Assembly: GCA_009363875.1 (NCBI GenBank)
Contig: CM018694.1
Span: 32,497,415 to 32,561,414, forward strand
Length of the DNA: 64,000 bases
Direction of reading: 5' to 3'
Origin: Mikania micrantha
Taxonomy: Eukaryota > Streptophyta > Magnoliopsida > Asterales > Asteraceae
Below the pieces are notes generated by a model. That model was not told the origin of the DNA. It worked only from the letters and a program-made list of their open reading frames with translations, and did no database searches. Below are positions 9,748 through 20,197 of the stretch, one piece after another. Position numbers and translations under genes: made by a program. Within the stretch, counting starts at the first letter, position 1, and every line of letters begins with the position of its first letter.

Positions 9748-12703
9748 AATAAAGAGACAATTTGTTTACCTTGGGAACCCAAGCCTTTACAGTCTTGGGT
9801 TGACCCATAGAGTCTCGGATCCAAACATCAATCCATTTCCCTTTAGGAAGAGAGTTATCTGAAATTGGTGGAACAGAATCCTCAGATGATTTAACTTTCC
9901 AAATTGCATTTTTATCAAAAGAGGTTTTCAGATAAATGGATGATGATTTTGCTTTGTTAACTTTAATCACATTTGGAACATTCAAAGTTTCCAGTTTTCC
10001 TTTTCCCTTGTCTGAAGTCTTAAACTGAATTGGTGGTTCAGACTTTAGTTGAACAGGCTTAGGTACAGATTTTACCGGTTTTGGTAAAGCATATTTTAAG
10101 TTTTTGAAAGAAACAACCTTAGGCCTGATCAACTGAGGGCAAAATCTCACAATGTGCCCTGACTCACCACATTCAAAACAAACTTTATCACCTTTCTTAT
10201 GAAAATGTTTTAGATCAGAAAAAGATTTTTTAGTTGATTTAAAGACATTTGCTTTCTGACAATCTTGTTCAAAACCCAAACCCTTTTTCCCTTTGTTACC
10301 AAACAGAGCTGAATTGGTAGCACAATTAGCTTCAGACTCTTGTGAAGCTTTAACAAAGCATAATTCTTTGTAAATCTTTGATTTGCAGATTGGGTCACCT
10401 TTCATGACAATAGGAGTTTGATTCTGAGGAGTACTATGCTTAGATGAATAATCTGATTCATCCTCAGAATCAGAGACCCAATCTTCAACAACTCCATCCA
10501 CCAGTGATCCCTTAGTCTGTGATGAACTCTGATTTGTACTCAGACTAACTGGATCTATTACTAACGGAGTAGTAACTTGAAAATCCTTTACATCTTTGTC
10601 ATTTGGAGTATTGACAAAGGCATTGAGGATTGGTGGAGGACAATTTTGATAATTAACCGATTCCTTCCCCTGATCAGTACCCCTACTGATCATATGCTCA
10701 ATGATATAAGAAGAGCTTTCATAGCTCTTGAGCTTTTGACCTAGAGTCTCATAGTCACATTCAACCATTGCTAACTTCTTCTTGATCTCATTGATGGTAT
10801 TGAGATAAGAAGTTATAGCATCTTGCTTGTTCAGAACAGCGATCTCAGCCTCATGCAATTGTCGGTTTAAAAGATCAATTTTAATCTGAAAATCTTTTTC
10901 ATTAGATTTTAAAAGTTTGTTTGCTTCAATGCACAGGTCGAGATCATTCAACAAGTCACTGTTATGCTTCTGATAAGCAAGAACTTTACTCCTAAGGTCA
11001 ACACAATTGAAACAATCAGAATGGGAAGATGAACAGTCAGTGTATACCTGCTCAGATTCTGTAGAAGCAGAAGAGTTTGCCATCAAGGCAAATTGAGTAG
11101 ATGAGTCATCAGCTTCACCATCAGAACCTTGAGTGTCTGAATCTGTCATACTGTCTGATTCTGAATTTGAGACTTTATCATCATTCACCATTGAGTCTTC
11201 CCGAATGCTTTCCTCACTTTGATCTTCAGATTGTTGAATCTCAGCAATACAAGCTTTATCTTGTTCTTCTTTATCAGCATTAAACCTGAAATCCCAGTTC
11301 ACCTCTTCATCCTGTTGAATCATTAAAGCTTTACTTGCAGTGGATGAAGATCCAGCTTGAGAAGGAGAATCAATGGGGACTAGTCTCCTTTCTGGATTGG
11401 CGGTAGAGGATTTCTGATGCTGAAATGGATTTTTGTTCCCTGCTTTCTTTGGTTGTTTGCACTGCCTGGCAAAATGACCCTTCTCTCCACAATTGTAGCA
11501 TGTCACCGATGCCATATCAAATCCAAACTTAGACTCCTTGTTTAAATTGATATCCTTCCCAGTTCTTTTAACAAACTCCTTAGCTCTTCTAACCGCACTA
11601 GCCAATGCCCACATAATGTCAATTCGCTCCATGTCATCAGGATCAATCTGAGAGTAGTCATCATTGGTCAAATATGGATTGCCGATCTCACCAGCAACTA
11701 ATCCATCATATGAGCTAACCAATGTTGACAAAAGGCCCATATGCTCTTTTGCAACCTCTACTGTGACCTTTGTCAAAGTTCTCTGTTTTCAGACTGGCGG
11801 TAGGCTGATGATGCTCTTGTTGTGAACTTGTTGAAGAAGATTGACTGAAATGCATCTGAGCTGTAGATGGTGCCTCAGATGTTTTAGAAACAAAAGCAGT
11901 CTTCAGAGGAGCATGAGTTGTGGATTTATCGACTGTGGGAGTGGAGTAGTATAGAGAAGGATCCTGAACTTGCACAACCCTCTTGGCTTTCCATTTGTTC
12001 TCTATCTCCTGCTCTTTCAGTTTCTGAATAAAATCATTGATGTCCATATGAGCCAACATCTGGTTTTGCTTGAGTACCATCAAGAAAGACTCCCACTTTG
12101 GAGGTAGAGCATCTGTCAAACACTGAATCTTCTCCTGAGTTGTAGTTTTGACCTCATGGTTGAACAACTCACTCAACAAATGATAAAACCTAGCAATCAG
12201 TTCATCAAGTGACTCATTACCCACATACATAAAGCTATTGAATTCTTTTCTCAAAGCTTTAGACTTAATGCTCTTCAACGCATCATTCCCCTCATATCTT
12301 TGTTGTAAGGCATCCAGAGGTATTAGGAAGATGTAAATTGTCTAAACTGATGGAAGATGTCTGTAGCAATGGACTGTGACAAAATGGCATATGCTTTCTT
12401 CTCATAGTCATACAACTTCCTTTGAGGCTCGGTCATTCTTGTAACAAGCATAGGAGTTCCATCCTCGGTAAAAGGCCTCAAATAACCTCCTTCTATCATC
12501 ATCCACAGATTTGTATCCACCCCATTGATATGGATCTCAAATCTATACTTCCAATGAGGGTAATCATCTAAAGTCAACAACTTAGGAGCTTTATTTGAGT
12601 TCCCTGTCTCATTCTCTGCCAATAAGAGAGTCTGAATGCGATGGTTTTGGTTAGCCATGAGTGCTAGATCCTCCATTTGATCAGAAGTAATAAAATTCAA
12701 CAC
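9719..12703 (-). pseudogene. Copia gag (three frames) with two CCHC zinc knuckles
   Basis: Frames 12703-12323, 12278-11715 and 11776-9719 together make the capsid-nucleocapsid protein. The N-terminal part has the plant copia gag signature (LTLDDYPHWKYRFEIHI) and continues with RYEGNDALKSIKSKALRKEF and the ERIDIMWALASAVRRAKEF block. Zinc knuckles are CYNCGEKGHFARQC and, further down, CFECGESGHIVRFC. Between them lie an acidic, Ser-rich stretch and a coiled-coil-like region (about 10,730-10,930). Single-base changes disrupt the frame near 12290-12325 and near 11740-11780 (an extra G). The final frame overlaps the start of the protease frame by 29 bases. The first ATG at 12703 lies just inside the leader array. 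Confidence 0.85.
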
Positions 12704-12714
12704 TTAGAAAAATT

Positions 12715-13256
12715 TCAGGAAAACTGGCGAATGAAGGGTGGCGAATGTCGGGGACCGAATGACCTGAATATCGCGAATGAATGCTGAGTATGACAACTAG
12801 CGAATGGGATGATCGAATGACCTATTCGGCGAATGTCTGATCGAATGAACTCTTTCGCCGAATGAGAGTGGAGTATGAGACTTATTCGGCGAATGAAAAG
12901 GGCGAAGGAGCTATTCGCCGAATGAGACCTATTCGGCGAAAGGAGAGCTATTCGGCTGAACTTATTCGGCCGCAATCGTCATTCGGCGATCTGGGGTTTT
13001 CAGCAACGAAAATCGAGATATCTTGTGATTTTGACCAAATCTAAGCACCAAATTTGGTACAGAAGTTCAAGACATGATAACAAAACAATTGGGAAAGAAT
13101 TTTAACAAACAATCCACAAAAACCCATGGTTTTTCAATGAAATAGTAACTTGGAAAGCAAGAAAAGTAGGGTTTTTGGAAGTTACGAAAATCAGGGTTTT
13201 GGAAAACACAGATCTGATGATTTAGAGTGGAAATCGAGTAGAATCAAGAGCCAAAC
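12715..13256 (-). repeat. Copia 5' leader with CGAATGA palindrome array
   Basis: Untranslated leader between the primer site and gag. About 12720-12995 carries a third array of CATTCG/CGAATG/TTCGGCGAA motifs, spaced irregularly, close to the gag start; 13000-13256 is ordinary leader. An 86-residue frame across the array (12715-12975) has only low-complexity repeats and is not a gene. Confidence 0.75.
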
Positions 13257-13267
13257 CTCTGATACCA
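13257..13267 (-). other. Copia primer-binding site for initiator tRNA-Met
   Basis: On the minus strand TGGTATCAGAG follows the 5' LTR after a short AAG spacer; this complements the 3' end of plant initiator tRNA-Met, the normal copia primer. Confidence 0.93.
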
Positions 13268-13270
13268 CTT

Positions 13271-13907
13271 TGTTGGACCGATTTGGAGCTCGGAAAGAAT
13301 CCGATTCCTATGTAAATCTACCCGACAGCCTCTGGAATAGTGCGGAATCCTATTCCAGGGTTTTCCAATCGAAATCAACTGGAACCGTGGTGATCCGAAG
13401 TTGTAGGAACGACTTGGAATCAACAATCGAACACCACGGGTTGAGAATCGAACTTGGACGATCAAAGGCCGCTCTAATCTCCTAGGGTTTGACTCTGGTA
13501 TCTCTGGGAAGAAGGAGGGCTCTTAGAAAGTTAGGGTTAAAATGATTTGAACTTGTATATATAGGCAGTCGACATTCGGCCGAATGAGAGGCCGAAGCAA
13601 CTCATTCGGCGAATGGCATCTGTCGAATGATAATTCAGTCGAATGAGTCATTCGGCGAATGACTCATTCGCTGAAATGAGCCATACTCTGGTTTCATTCG
13701 CCGAATGACTTCATACGTTAGAGTCATTCGGCCGAATGAACCAGACTCATACTCAATTACATAATCAATCACATCAACCAATAACATAAACATATAACCA
13801 ATTATTAAACATTAAGAACAATGTAAAAAGACATCTTCCATTAATAATTTCAACATTACATGATTAGAGTTTACAAAACTAAACTAGGGACATTACATGT
13901 ATCAACA
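13271..13907 (-). repeat. Copia 5' LTR
   Basis: The 637-bp partner of 132-768. Differences seen by eye are seven substitutions and no indels. U3 array at about 13574-13740. Confidence 0.95.
13555..13565 (-). promoter_or_regulatory. Copia LTR core promoter (TATA box)
   Basis: CCTATATATAC on the minus strand, immediately downstream of the CATTCG/CGAATG array. Transcription would start about 30 bases further, near 13525, and run through the leader into gag. The equivalent site in the other LTR is 416-426. Confidence 0.6.
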
Positions 13908-13912
13908 GAACC
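13908..13912. repeat. Target-site duplication GAACC, right copy
   Basis: Matches 127-131 exactly and marks the point where E1 resumes. Confidence 0.95.
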
Positions 13913-15580
13913 AACTGTGTCATTTTCACCGACCACAAAAGCCTTCAACACATATTCAATCAAAAGGAACTTAACATGAGACAATGACGATGGGTTGAAC
14001 TACTTAAAGACTATGACTGCGAGATTCGCTACCATCCTGGTAAGGCAAATGTTGTAGCCGACGCTCTTAGTCGTAAAGGTCACGCCAATTCTATTCGACT
14101 CCAAAGCATCCGAGCCCAAAACGATATCCAGAATCGTATACTCGAAGCACAAAATGTCTCAGTCACCGAGGGTAACATGTATGACGAAATGTCATGAGGA
14201 GCTGAAGGACATTTGGAAACTAAATCAAATGTGCTGCTTTGTTTCTTGAATCGCATTTGGGTTCCAAATCGTGATAATTTGCGTACCTTCATCATGGATG
14301 AGGCACACAAGTCTCGCTACTCTATTCATCCTGGAGCAGATAAGATGTATAAGGATCTTCTCTATCACTATTGGTGGCCAGGTATGAAAAAGGACATTGT
14401 TCTCTTTGTGGCAAAATGTCTCACTTGCTCAAAAGTAAAAGCCGAGCATCAACGACCTTCTGGTCTACTTGAACAACCAGAAATTCCTTTGTGGAAGTGG
14501 GAAAACATAGCTATGGATTTCATTACCAAGCTCCCTCGCACTTCTAAGGGTCATAATAGTATATGGGTGATCATCGATCGTCTTACTAAATCGACACATT
14601 TCTTACCTATTCGTGAGGATGATTGAATTGAGAAATTGGCTCGAACCTACATCAATGAAATAGTAAGCCGCCATGGCGTACGTTTGAGCATTATCTCAGA
14701 TCGTGATGGTCGATTCATCTCATGCTTTTGGCAATTACTTCAATCAAATCTAGGTACTCGACTAGACCTTAGCACAGCTTGTCATCCTCAAAATGATGGT
14801 CAATCAGAACGAACAATTCAGACCCTTGAGGATATGTTGAGGTCTTGTGTCATCGATTTCGGTGGCAATTGGGATACTCACTTACCTTTGGTCGAGTTGT
14901 CGTATAACAACAGTTATCATTCGAGCATCGAACTGGCACCTTTCGAAGCACTTTATGGTCGTAAGTGTCGCTCACCCGTTTGTTGGAGCGAGATTGGTGA
15001 AGTTCAAATCAGCGGTCCTGAGTTGATACAAGAAACTACTGACAAAATCATGCAAATTCGCAAAAATCTACTCGCTGCTAGAAGTCGTCAAAAGAGCTAT
15101 GCTGATAAACGACGAAAACCCTTGGAATTCAATGCCGGCGATCTTGTACTCCTTAAGGTGTCCCCTTGGAAAGGAGTAGTCCGATTTGGGAAGAAAGGAA
15201 AGCTAGCACCTCGTTATGTAGGACTGTTCAAAATTCTTGAAAGAATTGGAAAGGTGGCTTACAAGCTCGAGCTACCACAAGAGCTTAGCAACATTCATCC
15301 TACATTTCACGTGTCCAACCTCAAGAAATGCTTAGCCAATGAGAACCTCCATATTCCTCTTGATGACGTGTACATTGATGAGTCGATACACTTTGTGGAG
15401 AAACCCGTGGAGATCATGGACCATGGAGAGAAAAAGCTCAAACGCAGCCGAATACCAATAGTCAAGGTTCGATGGGAATCTAAGCGTGGACCTGAATTTA
15501 CCTGGGAAGGAGAGGATCAAATGAAGCTTAAATATCCACAACTCTTCACATATACACGAGTCGACCATAACATAAGTTGA
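13913..15580 (+). pseudogene. E1 pol: RNase H end, integrase and chromodomain
   Basis: Continuation in one frame from 1-131. Order: RNase H tail (FTDHKSLQH, KANVVADALSRK), integrase zinc region (HPGADKMYKDLLYHYWWPG...CLTC), catalytic core (MDFITKLPR, SDRDGRF, HPQNDGQSERTIQTLEDMLR), the GKLAPRYVG region and a C-terminal chromodomain (SRIPIVKVRW, PEFTWEGEDQMKLKYPQLF), ending in a natural stop near 15580. In-frame stops at 13985 (TGA in place of an Arg in MRQRRW), 14195 and 14624 inactivate it. In the family the integrase joins element cDNA to the chromosome and the chromodomain steers it to marked chromatin. Confidence 0.9.
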
Positions 15581-15614
15581 ATTTCGGGACGAAATTCTTC
15601 TAACTAGGGGAGAC
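15581..15614 (+). other. E1 pre-PPT hairpin and polypurine tract
   Basis: AATTTCG-GGA-CGAAATT, a 7-bp perfect hairpin overlapping the end of pol, followed by AGGGGAGAC directly before the LTR. The same pair precedes the E2 and E3 3' LTRs and the LTR at 53845. The purine tract primes plus-strand synthesis; the hairpin is a familiar mark of this gypsy group but its role is unclear. Confidence 0.8.
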
Positions 15615-18386
15615 TGTGACATCCGTCAACTTTAAGGTTTGACTTAACTTAACACAGTTAATATATTTAAAGTTGGCTACGATTATCTGTCATACATTTA
15701 ATAATTTAAAATTTATTTTAAATCTAGCAAAAATGTATTTCTTTTAAAATGAATTATTTTGCATTTTATAAACTCTAATTTGCAATAAACTAGCCGAAGC
15801 GAACATTTATGACGACTCGGTTAATTAATTTAGCCAACACGATTAGTTTAGCTTAAAATAATAATTCATAAGTGAAGAATTTGAGTTAATGATGTAAAAC
15901 CGTAAATTAAAACGTTAACCGGTAAATTTACAGATAACAGATTATATCTGTGTTTTACCCGGTTAAAACTAACACAATGAACCAAATATCATCTAAAATA
16001 ACTATTATTAATTAAAAGTCGATTATTTTAGTAGGTTTAAATATTTAATAATTTTTCGGCTAAAAACCGGTAATAAAATAATTATCCGGTACAAGATTTC
16101 AACACCGTAACACTCAGATTATACCAGTTATGCCATTAGAATCCCACCATATCTCTTGTCAAACATGCAAAAGCCCATCATTTGAAAGATCTTGAAAAAA
16201 AATCCTATATATCCACACAAATCCTTTTAACCATTACAACACTCAAACTTTTCTCCCTCCCTCCCTCTTGTACGTGAACAACCACACCACCATCTCAATT
16301 TCAAAGCTTTTCTTTCTTCATCATTCATCAAATTATTGAAGGTTTTGATGGGTTTTTGAAGTTTTTGTGCAAGAACATACACTTTGTTTCATCTAGCTTC
16401 ATTTCACTAAGGTATTACATTCTTATTCTTTTGTGTTCTCAAAATCATAAAAATGGAAGTGTTGATCATCAAACTTTAAAGAAATGAAATCATAACATGG
16501 GTTTTAAAAGATCAAAGTGATTTAGAAATGTGTGTGTGTATGATGATGGATGCATGCAAGCATATACATATACATATATATATGTATATGTATATGTATA
16601 TGTATGTATAATTATCTTAGGGTAAATGATGAGTGCTTGCATGTAAGAATTTACATATACAAATGGATGATCAAACTATTTATTTTAAATATATGAAAAC
16701 AAACATTTCTGAAATTCTGGCAGAAACTTTACACAACTTCAACAAGTCGTAAAATGGAAATGACCGCTCCAAAATGAACAAAATGAGATTCCAAGACTAA
16801 GTTCATTGAGTTAGCTTTCCATGCAGTACTTATTCAGCTCCTAATACAACAAAATGATACTCCAAACGGCCTTCACAAGATCAGTGCGTGGATTTGTACC
16901 CCTGACTTGTGCAGCTTTTTTTGACTTGCTTAAGATGGGAATCATGAAAACTTTTCTAAATGAAAGTTGTTCATAATATATTAAAATGGTATACTGGAGA
17001 GTTTCATAATCTAACTCAAAGATTTACTATGTCAAAAATGAATCTGAACTCACTGGACTAAATCTGTCAAAACAGAAACTTTAGGAACTTATACTTGTGT
17101 CACTGTTTTGACCCATTTACAAGCAAAATCACGAAAAGTTTTCTAAATTAAATTCGTTCAAAACACCTTAAAATATTAGACTGTAAAATTTCATAATTTT
17201 ATTGCAAAGAGTGCTATTTTCAAAGTCCATCCGAACAAGCCGGACAAAATCTGTCTAAAAACAGTTTTATAAACTTTAACATTTCTAAATATATATTAAT
17301 TATTATCACATGTATAAAAGTGTATAAATGACACACACACACTTGAAAGATGTGATATATGTAATTATGTTTATATATATTGAAATAATTAGTAAGTATT
17401 GACGTATTAAACAAAATGGTAATATTCCAAAAATACGTCGTTATAATGTCAAAATTTTCTAAAAACCCGACACTTAGTATTTTCAAAGTATTATAACAAA
17501 TACGTAAATATAAGTTCAAAGCATAATTATTTTAAGAAATTCCGAAACTTAAATTAACCAAATATACAAAAAGCACGACAACAATATGCGACAACACGAA
17601 CCACGTTAAGTACAAAAACTCAAAAGAAATCTATAATTTTGTAGGTGCCTAATACGGTACCCGTTTGGACAACATCCCGATTTCTGTTTCCAACTCAGTT
17701 TGCAAGGTGAGTTACATAGCCCACTTTTCTTTTGTTTTTGCTTATAAAATCATTGGGGCTGGAACATGTTTAACTTTGAACTATTTTCTAGCAATTCAAA
17801 CTTGTATCTATGGGGATTTGAGCTATATGTCCCAAACTACCATCTTAACTATACTTAACTTGTGCATTGATCATTAACTTGTGAAAGCCATACTGTTGTG
17901 ATGATAGATCTATTGAATTGACCACTCCACCCAGCCAGTGATCACACAATACTTAAATATTTTGAGGGTAGTATGGAGTACTATGCCTAACTAGGTTAAC
18001 TAAGGGTTGATCTGCAATAGTTACATGTGTATGTTTCCACATATTGCCTTATATCACTATGTTACATATGAATTGCAAAGCTTATCTTTTTGAACTGTTA
18101 ACTTTTGGTGTCAAAACCTATGTTTCTCACCAACTATTTATAGTTGACCTTTGAATCTAAACATGTTTCATGTACAAACTAGTGAAGCTATGAGGATCAT
18201 GTAGGCTTTTGGACTTAGAATAAACTTTGAACTATGAACTTGTTTATGTTATGTTATGTTTTTGAACTACTTGTATGTCACTTAATTTGGAATGTAATAA
18301 ATATTCAACTTTAATAGTCGATCATGAGCTTTCGAACAGTCGTCGTCGCGCCCCGAAGTTATTCCGCCATCGGTTGGGGTGTGACA
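15615..18386 (+). repeat. E1 3' LTR (2772 bp)
   Basis: Starts TGTGACATCCG after the polypurine tract and ends GGGGTGTGACA. A TATA-like CTATATATCC at about 16205 is followed by a CT-rich leader (CTCCCTCCCTCC). A CATATA/TATG microsatellite lies at about 16555-16613. A consensus splice donor AAG/GTGAGTT has its GT at 17707, with a CTCACCAACTATTTATAGTTGA block later (about 18129), as in E3. No coding sequence. The end matches the LTR end at 57456 (minus), so that copy is related. Confidence 0.85.
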
Positions 18387-18784
18387 CTCACCAACCATGT
18401 GTTGATTTTATTTTGCATGACTTCGCAGGTGACGAACAGGTCAACTGAAGAGTTATTTATTTTTGGACTAGGTTAGCAGATAGAGGACCTAGCATTTTGG
18501 ACCTGCATATTTTGAAGCATCATTATACAGATTTATATTGTATATCTTGTGCAGATACAAGATAGAAGATTTATGATGTGATAGTAGATTTACATTGTTA
18601 AATTATAAACTTGACTTATGTAATTTAACTTTGTAATTCTATTTTATTTTATCAGTTTCTTATTTATATATCATGTGCAATGTAAACAATCTGATCATTT
18701 CGATTATCACTTACGATATCGCGCCCAGGAAACCATCCACCTGACGAGGAATCCGATCCAACCCCGCCGGCTCTGCGTGTGACA
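18387..18784 (+). repeat. E2 5' LTR, 3' tail only
   Basis: Matches 40584-40974. Contains the polypyrimidine-rich splice acceptor GACTTCGCAG (AG at 18427-18428) and the GC-rich LTR end CCCCGCCGGCTCTGCGTGTGACA. If E1 is an insertion here, its target duplication should be CTCAC (18387-18391). Confidence 0.85.
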
Positions 18785-18787
18785 GAT

Positions 18788-18800
18788 TGGTATCAGAGCC
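18788..18800 (+). other. E2 primer-binding site (initiator tRNA-Met)
   Basis: TGGTATCAGAGCC three bases after the LTR end, complementary to the 3' end of initiator tRNA-Met. Confidence 0.93.
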
Positions 18801-18952
18801 ATTGTTATAGAGAAACATAGGTCACTTATTTAAACGGTTTGGCCTAGACTATAACCTAGGGACCCTGCATGTAGAGAACATAGGACTTAAGACTTTATTT
18901 GCATATTGTCTTCTGTATTCGATCATTGCACTAACCGATAATTTTATTCGTT

Positions 18953-20197
18953 ATGATCAGAATGCCGCCAAGAAGACCTCCTTCTATTGTGCCTCCCCCA
19001 CAGAATTCAGCTCCACACTCCTCCACACCATCACCAGCTGATTCACCTCCTCCTCCACTTAACCCACCACTAGGCCCGAGCACGACTCAGCTACTGCATC
19101 CTGCTACAATCGCCCTGGCGACACTACTGAGCAGTCAGCTGACTAACCAGCAGAAGGAAGTAATACCGGAGATGCTAAAGCGTATCCGGAATGATAGCAC
19201 CAACATTGGAAATTCATAAGGAGAAGCTAGTGGGAACACTAGCGGTACATCTCATTACTCCTACAAGTCTTTTGTAGGATGAAAACCGCCTAGTTTTAGC
19301 GGGAACGAAGGAGCCGTTGGATTAATCCAATGGATTGAAAAGATTGAAACTACTCTGGACCTCTGCAGCTGTCCAGAGCACCACAAGGTTCGTTACTCTG
19401 CTGGAACATTCCACAAACGTGCCTTGACTTGGTGGAACGGTCAAATCAATGCAAGGGGAAGAGAGGAAGCCATGTCAATGACTTGGGAGGATTTCAAGAC
19501 CTTGCTAAAAACGGAATTCTGCCCCAAGAACGAACTGCAGAAGCTGGAGGTTGAACTACCAAACCATGTGATGAAGGGGGCTAATCACATGGGATATACT
19601 ACTCGTTACCCCGAGTTGGTTGCCTTGGTGCCAGACATGGTACCAACACTGGAAAAGAGGATTGATCGTTATGTGGGTGGACTCCCCATCTGCATTCAGG
19701 GTTTAGTTGTTGCAGCAAACCCTGTTACTGTGGAGTCCGCAGTAAGTTTGTCTGGGAAACTCACTGATCTTATGGTAGCCTCTGGAGTTCTAAAGAAAGA
19801 GACTGACGCTTGCAAACGCAAGGAAGAGTCTTCAAAGAAACCTCATCACCAACAACACCCGAAGAAGAAGCAGAGACTCATCAAGAACTACACTGTGGCT
19901 ACTCCACTCAACCAAGTAGCCATGACACCACAGAACGTACCCAAGAAGCAATACACTGGCCCACATCCTTTGTGTACTAAGTGCCAGTACCACCATGCTG
20001 CAAGCAACCAGTGCCGTCAATGCACGGGTTGTGGAAGAAAAGGGCACTTTGTTCAACAGTGCAGAATGACCCCAAATCCAGCAGTCAACAATGCTTCTTT
20101 ATCTCTCCCTCCACCAGCCAATCAGAACAACGGTGGATGCTACAACTGTGGCGAACAAGGCCACTTTGCAAAGAACTGTCTTAAGAAGACACAATAG
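18953..20197 (+). pseudogene. E2 gag with CCHC zinc knuckles
   Basis: One frame from an ATG-rich start (IRMPPRRPPS) through a proline-rich N-terminus, the retrotransposon gag core (FHKRALTWWNGQ, REEAMSMTWEDFKTLLKTEFCP, LPNHV, RYPELVALVPDMV, RIDRYVGGLP), a Lys-rich linker and zinc knuckles (CTGCGRKGHFVQQC and CYNCGEQGHFAKNC). Stop codons at 19217 and 19280 break the first third and another at 20195 precedes the protease. Gag forms the virus-like particle and binds genomic RNA in intact relatives. The second ATG (MPPRR) resembles the start of E3 gag (MPRRDP) and is the likelier original start. Confidence 0.88.

Larger units (their letters stand above)
132..13907 (-). mobile_element. Ty1/copia Sirevirus-like retrotransposon, full length
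   Basis: A 13,776-bp element on the minus strand with two 637-bp LTRs that begin TGTTG and end CAACA, a GAACC duplication, a primer site complementary to initiator tRNA-Met, gag, pol in copia order (protease, integrase, RT, RNase H), and a long extra ORF between pol and the 3' LTR. The extra 3' ORF, several polypurine-like tracts and the palindromic LTR motifs point to the Sirevirus (SIRE/Maximus) lineage, although the LTRs are short and the element long for that group. The LTRs differ at seven positions by eye (about 1.1%), so the insertion is recent. Frameshifts in gag-pol make this copy probably non-autonomous as read. Confidence 0.93.
1..18386 (+). mobile_element. E1: Ty3/gypsy chromovirus, 3' half, split by a copia insertion
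   Basis: Plus-strand gypsy LTR retrotransposon whose 5' half lies before the window. It reads RNase H (1-131), then is interrupted by the copia element at 132-13907, then resumes with the end of RNase H, integrase and chromodomain (13908-15580), a polypurine tract and a 3' LTR (15615-18386). Removing the copia insert and one GAACC copy restores an uninterrupted reading across the junction, which proves the nesting. The C-terminal chromodomain (RRSRIPIVKVRW...FTWE) places it among chromoviruses, probably the Tekay lineage (from memory of family motifs). Its right edge abuts an E2 LTR tail, so E1 probably inserted into the E2 5' LTR; the matching left duplication would be outside the window. 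Confidence 0.88.

Noticed and set aside
12715..12975. An 86-residue leader ORF before copia gag
   Set aside because: Composed of array repeats only, with no conserved-looking domain.
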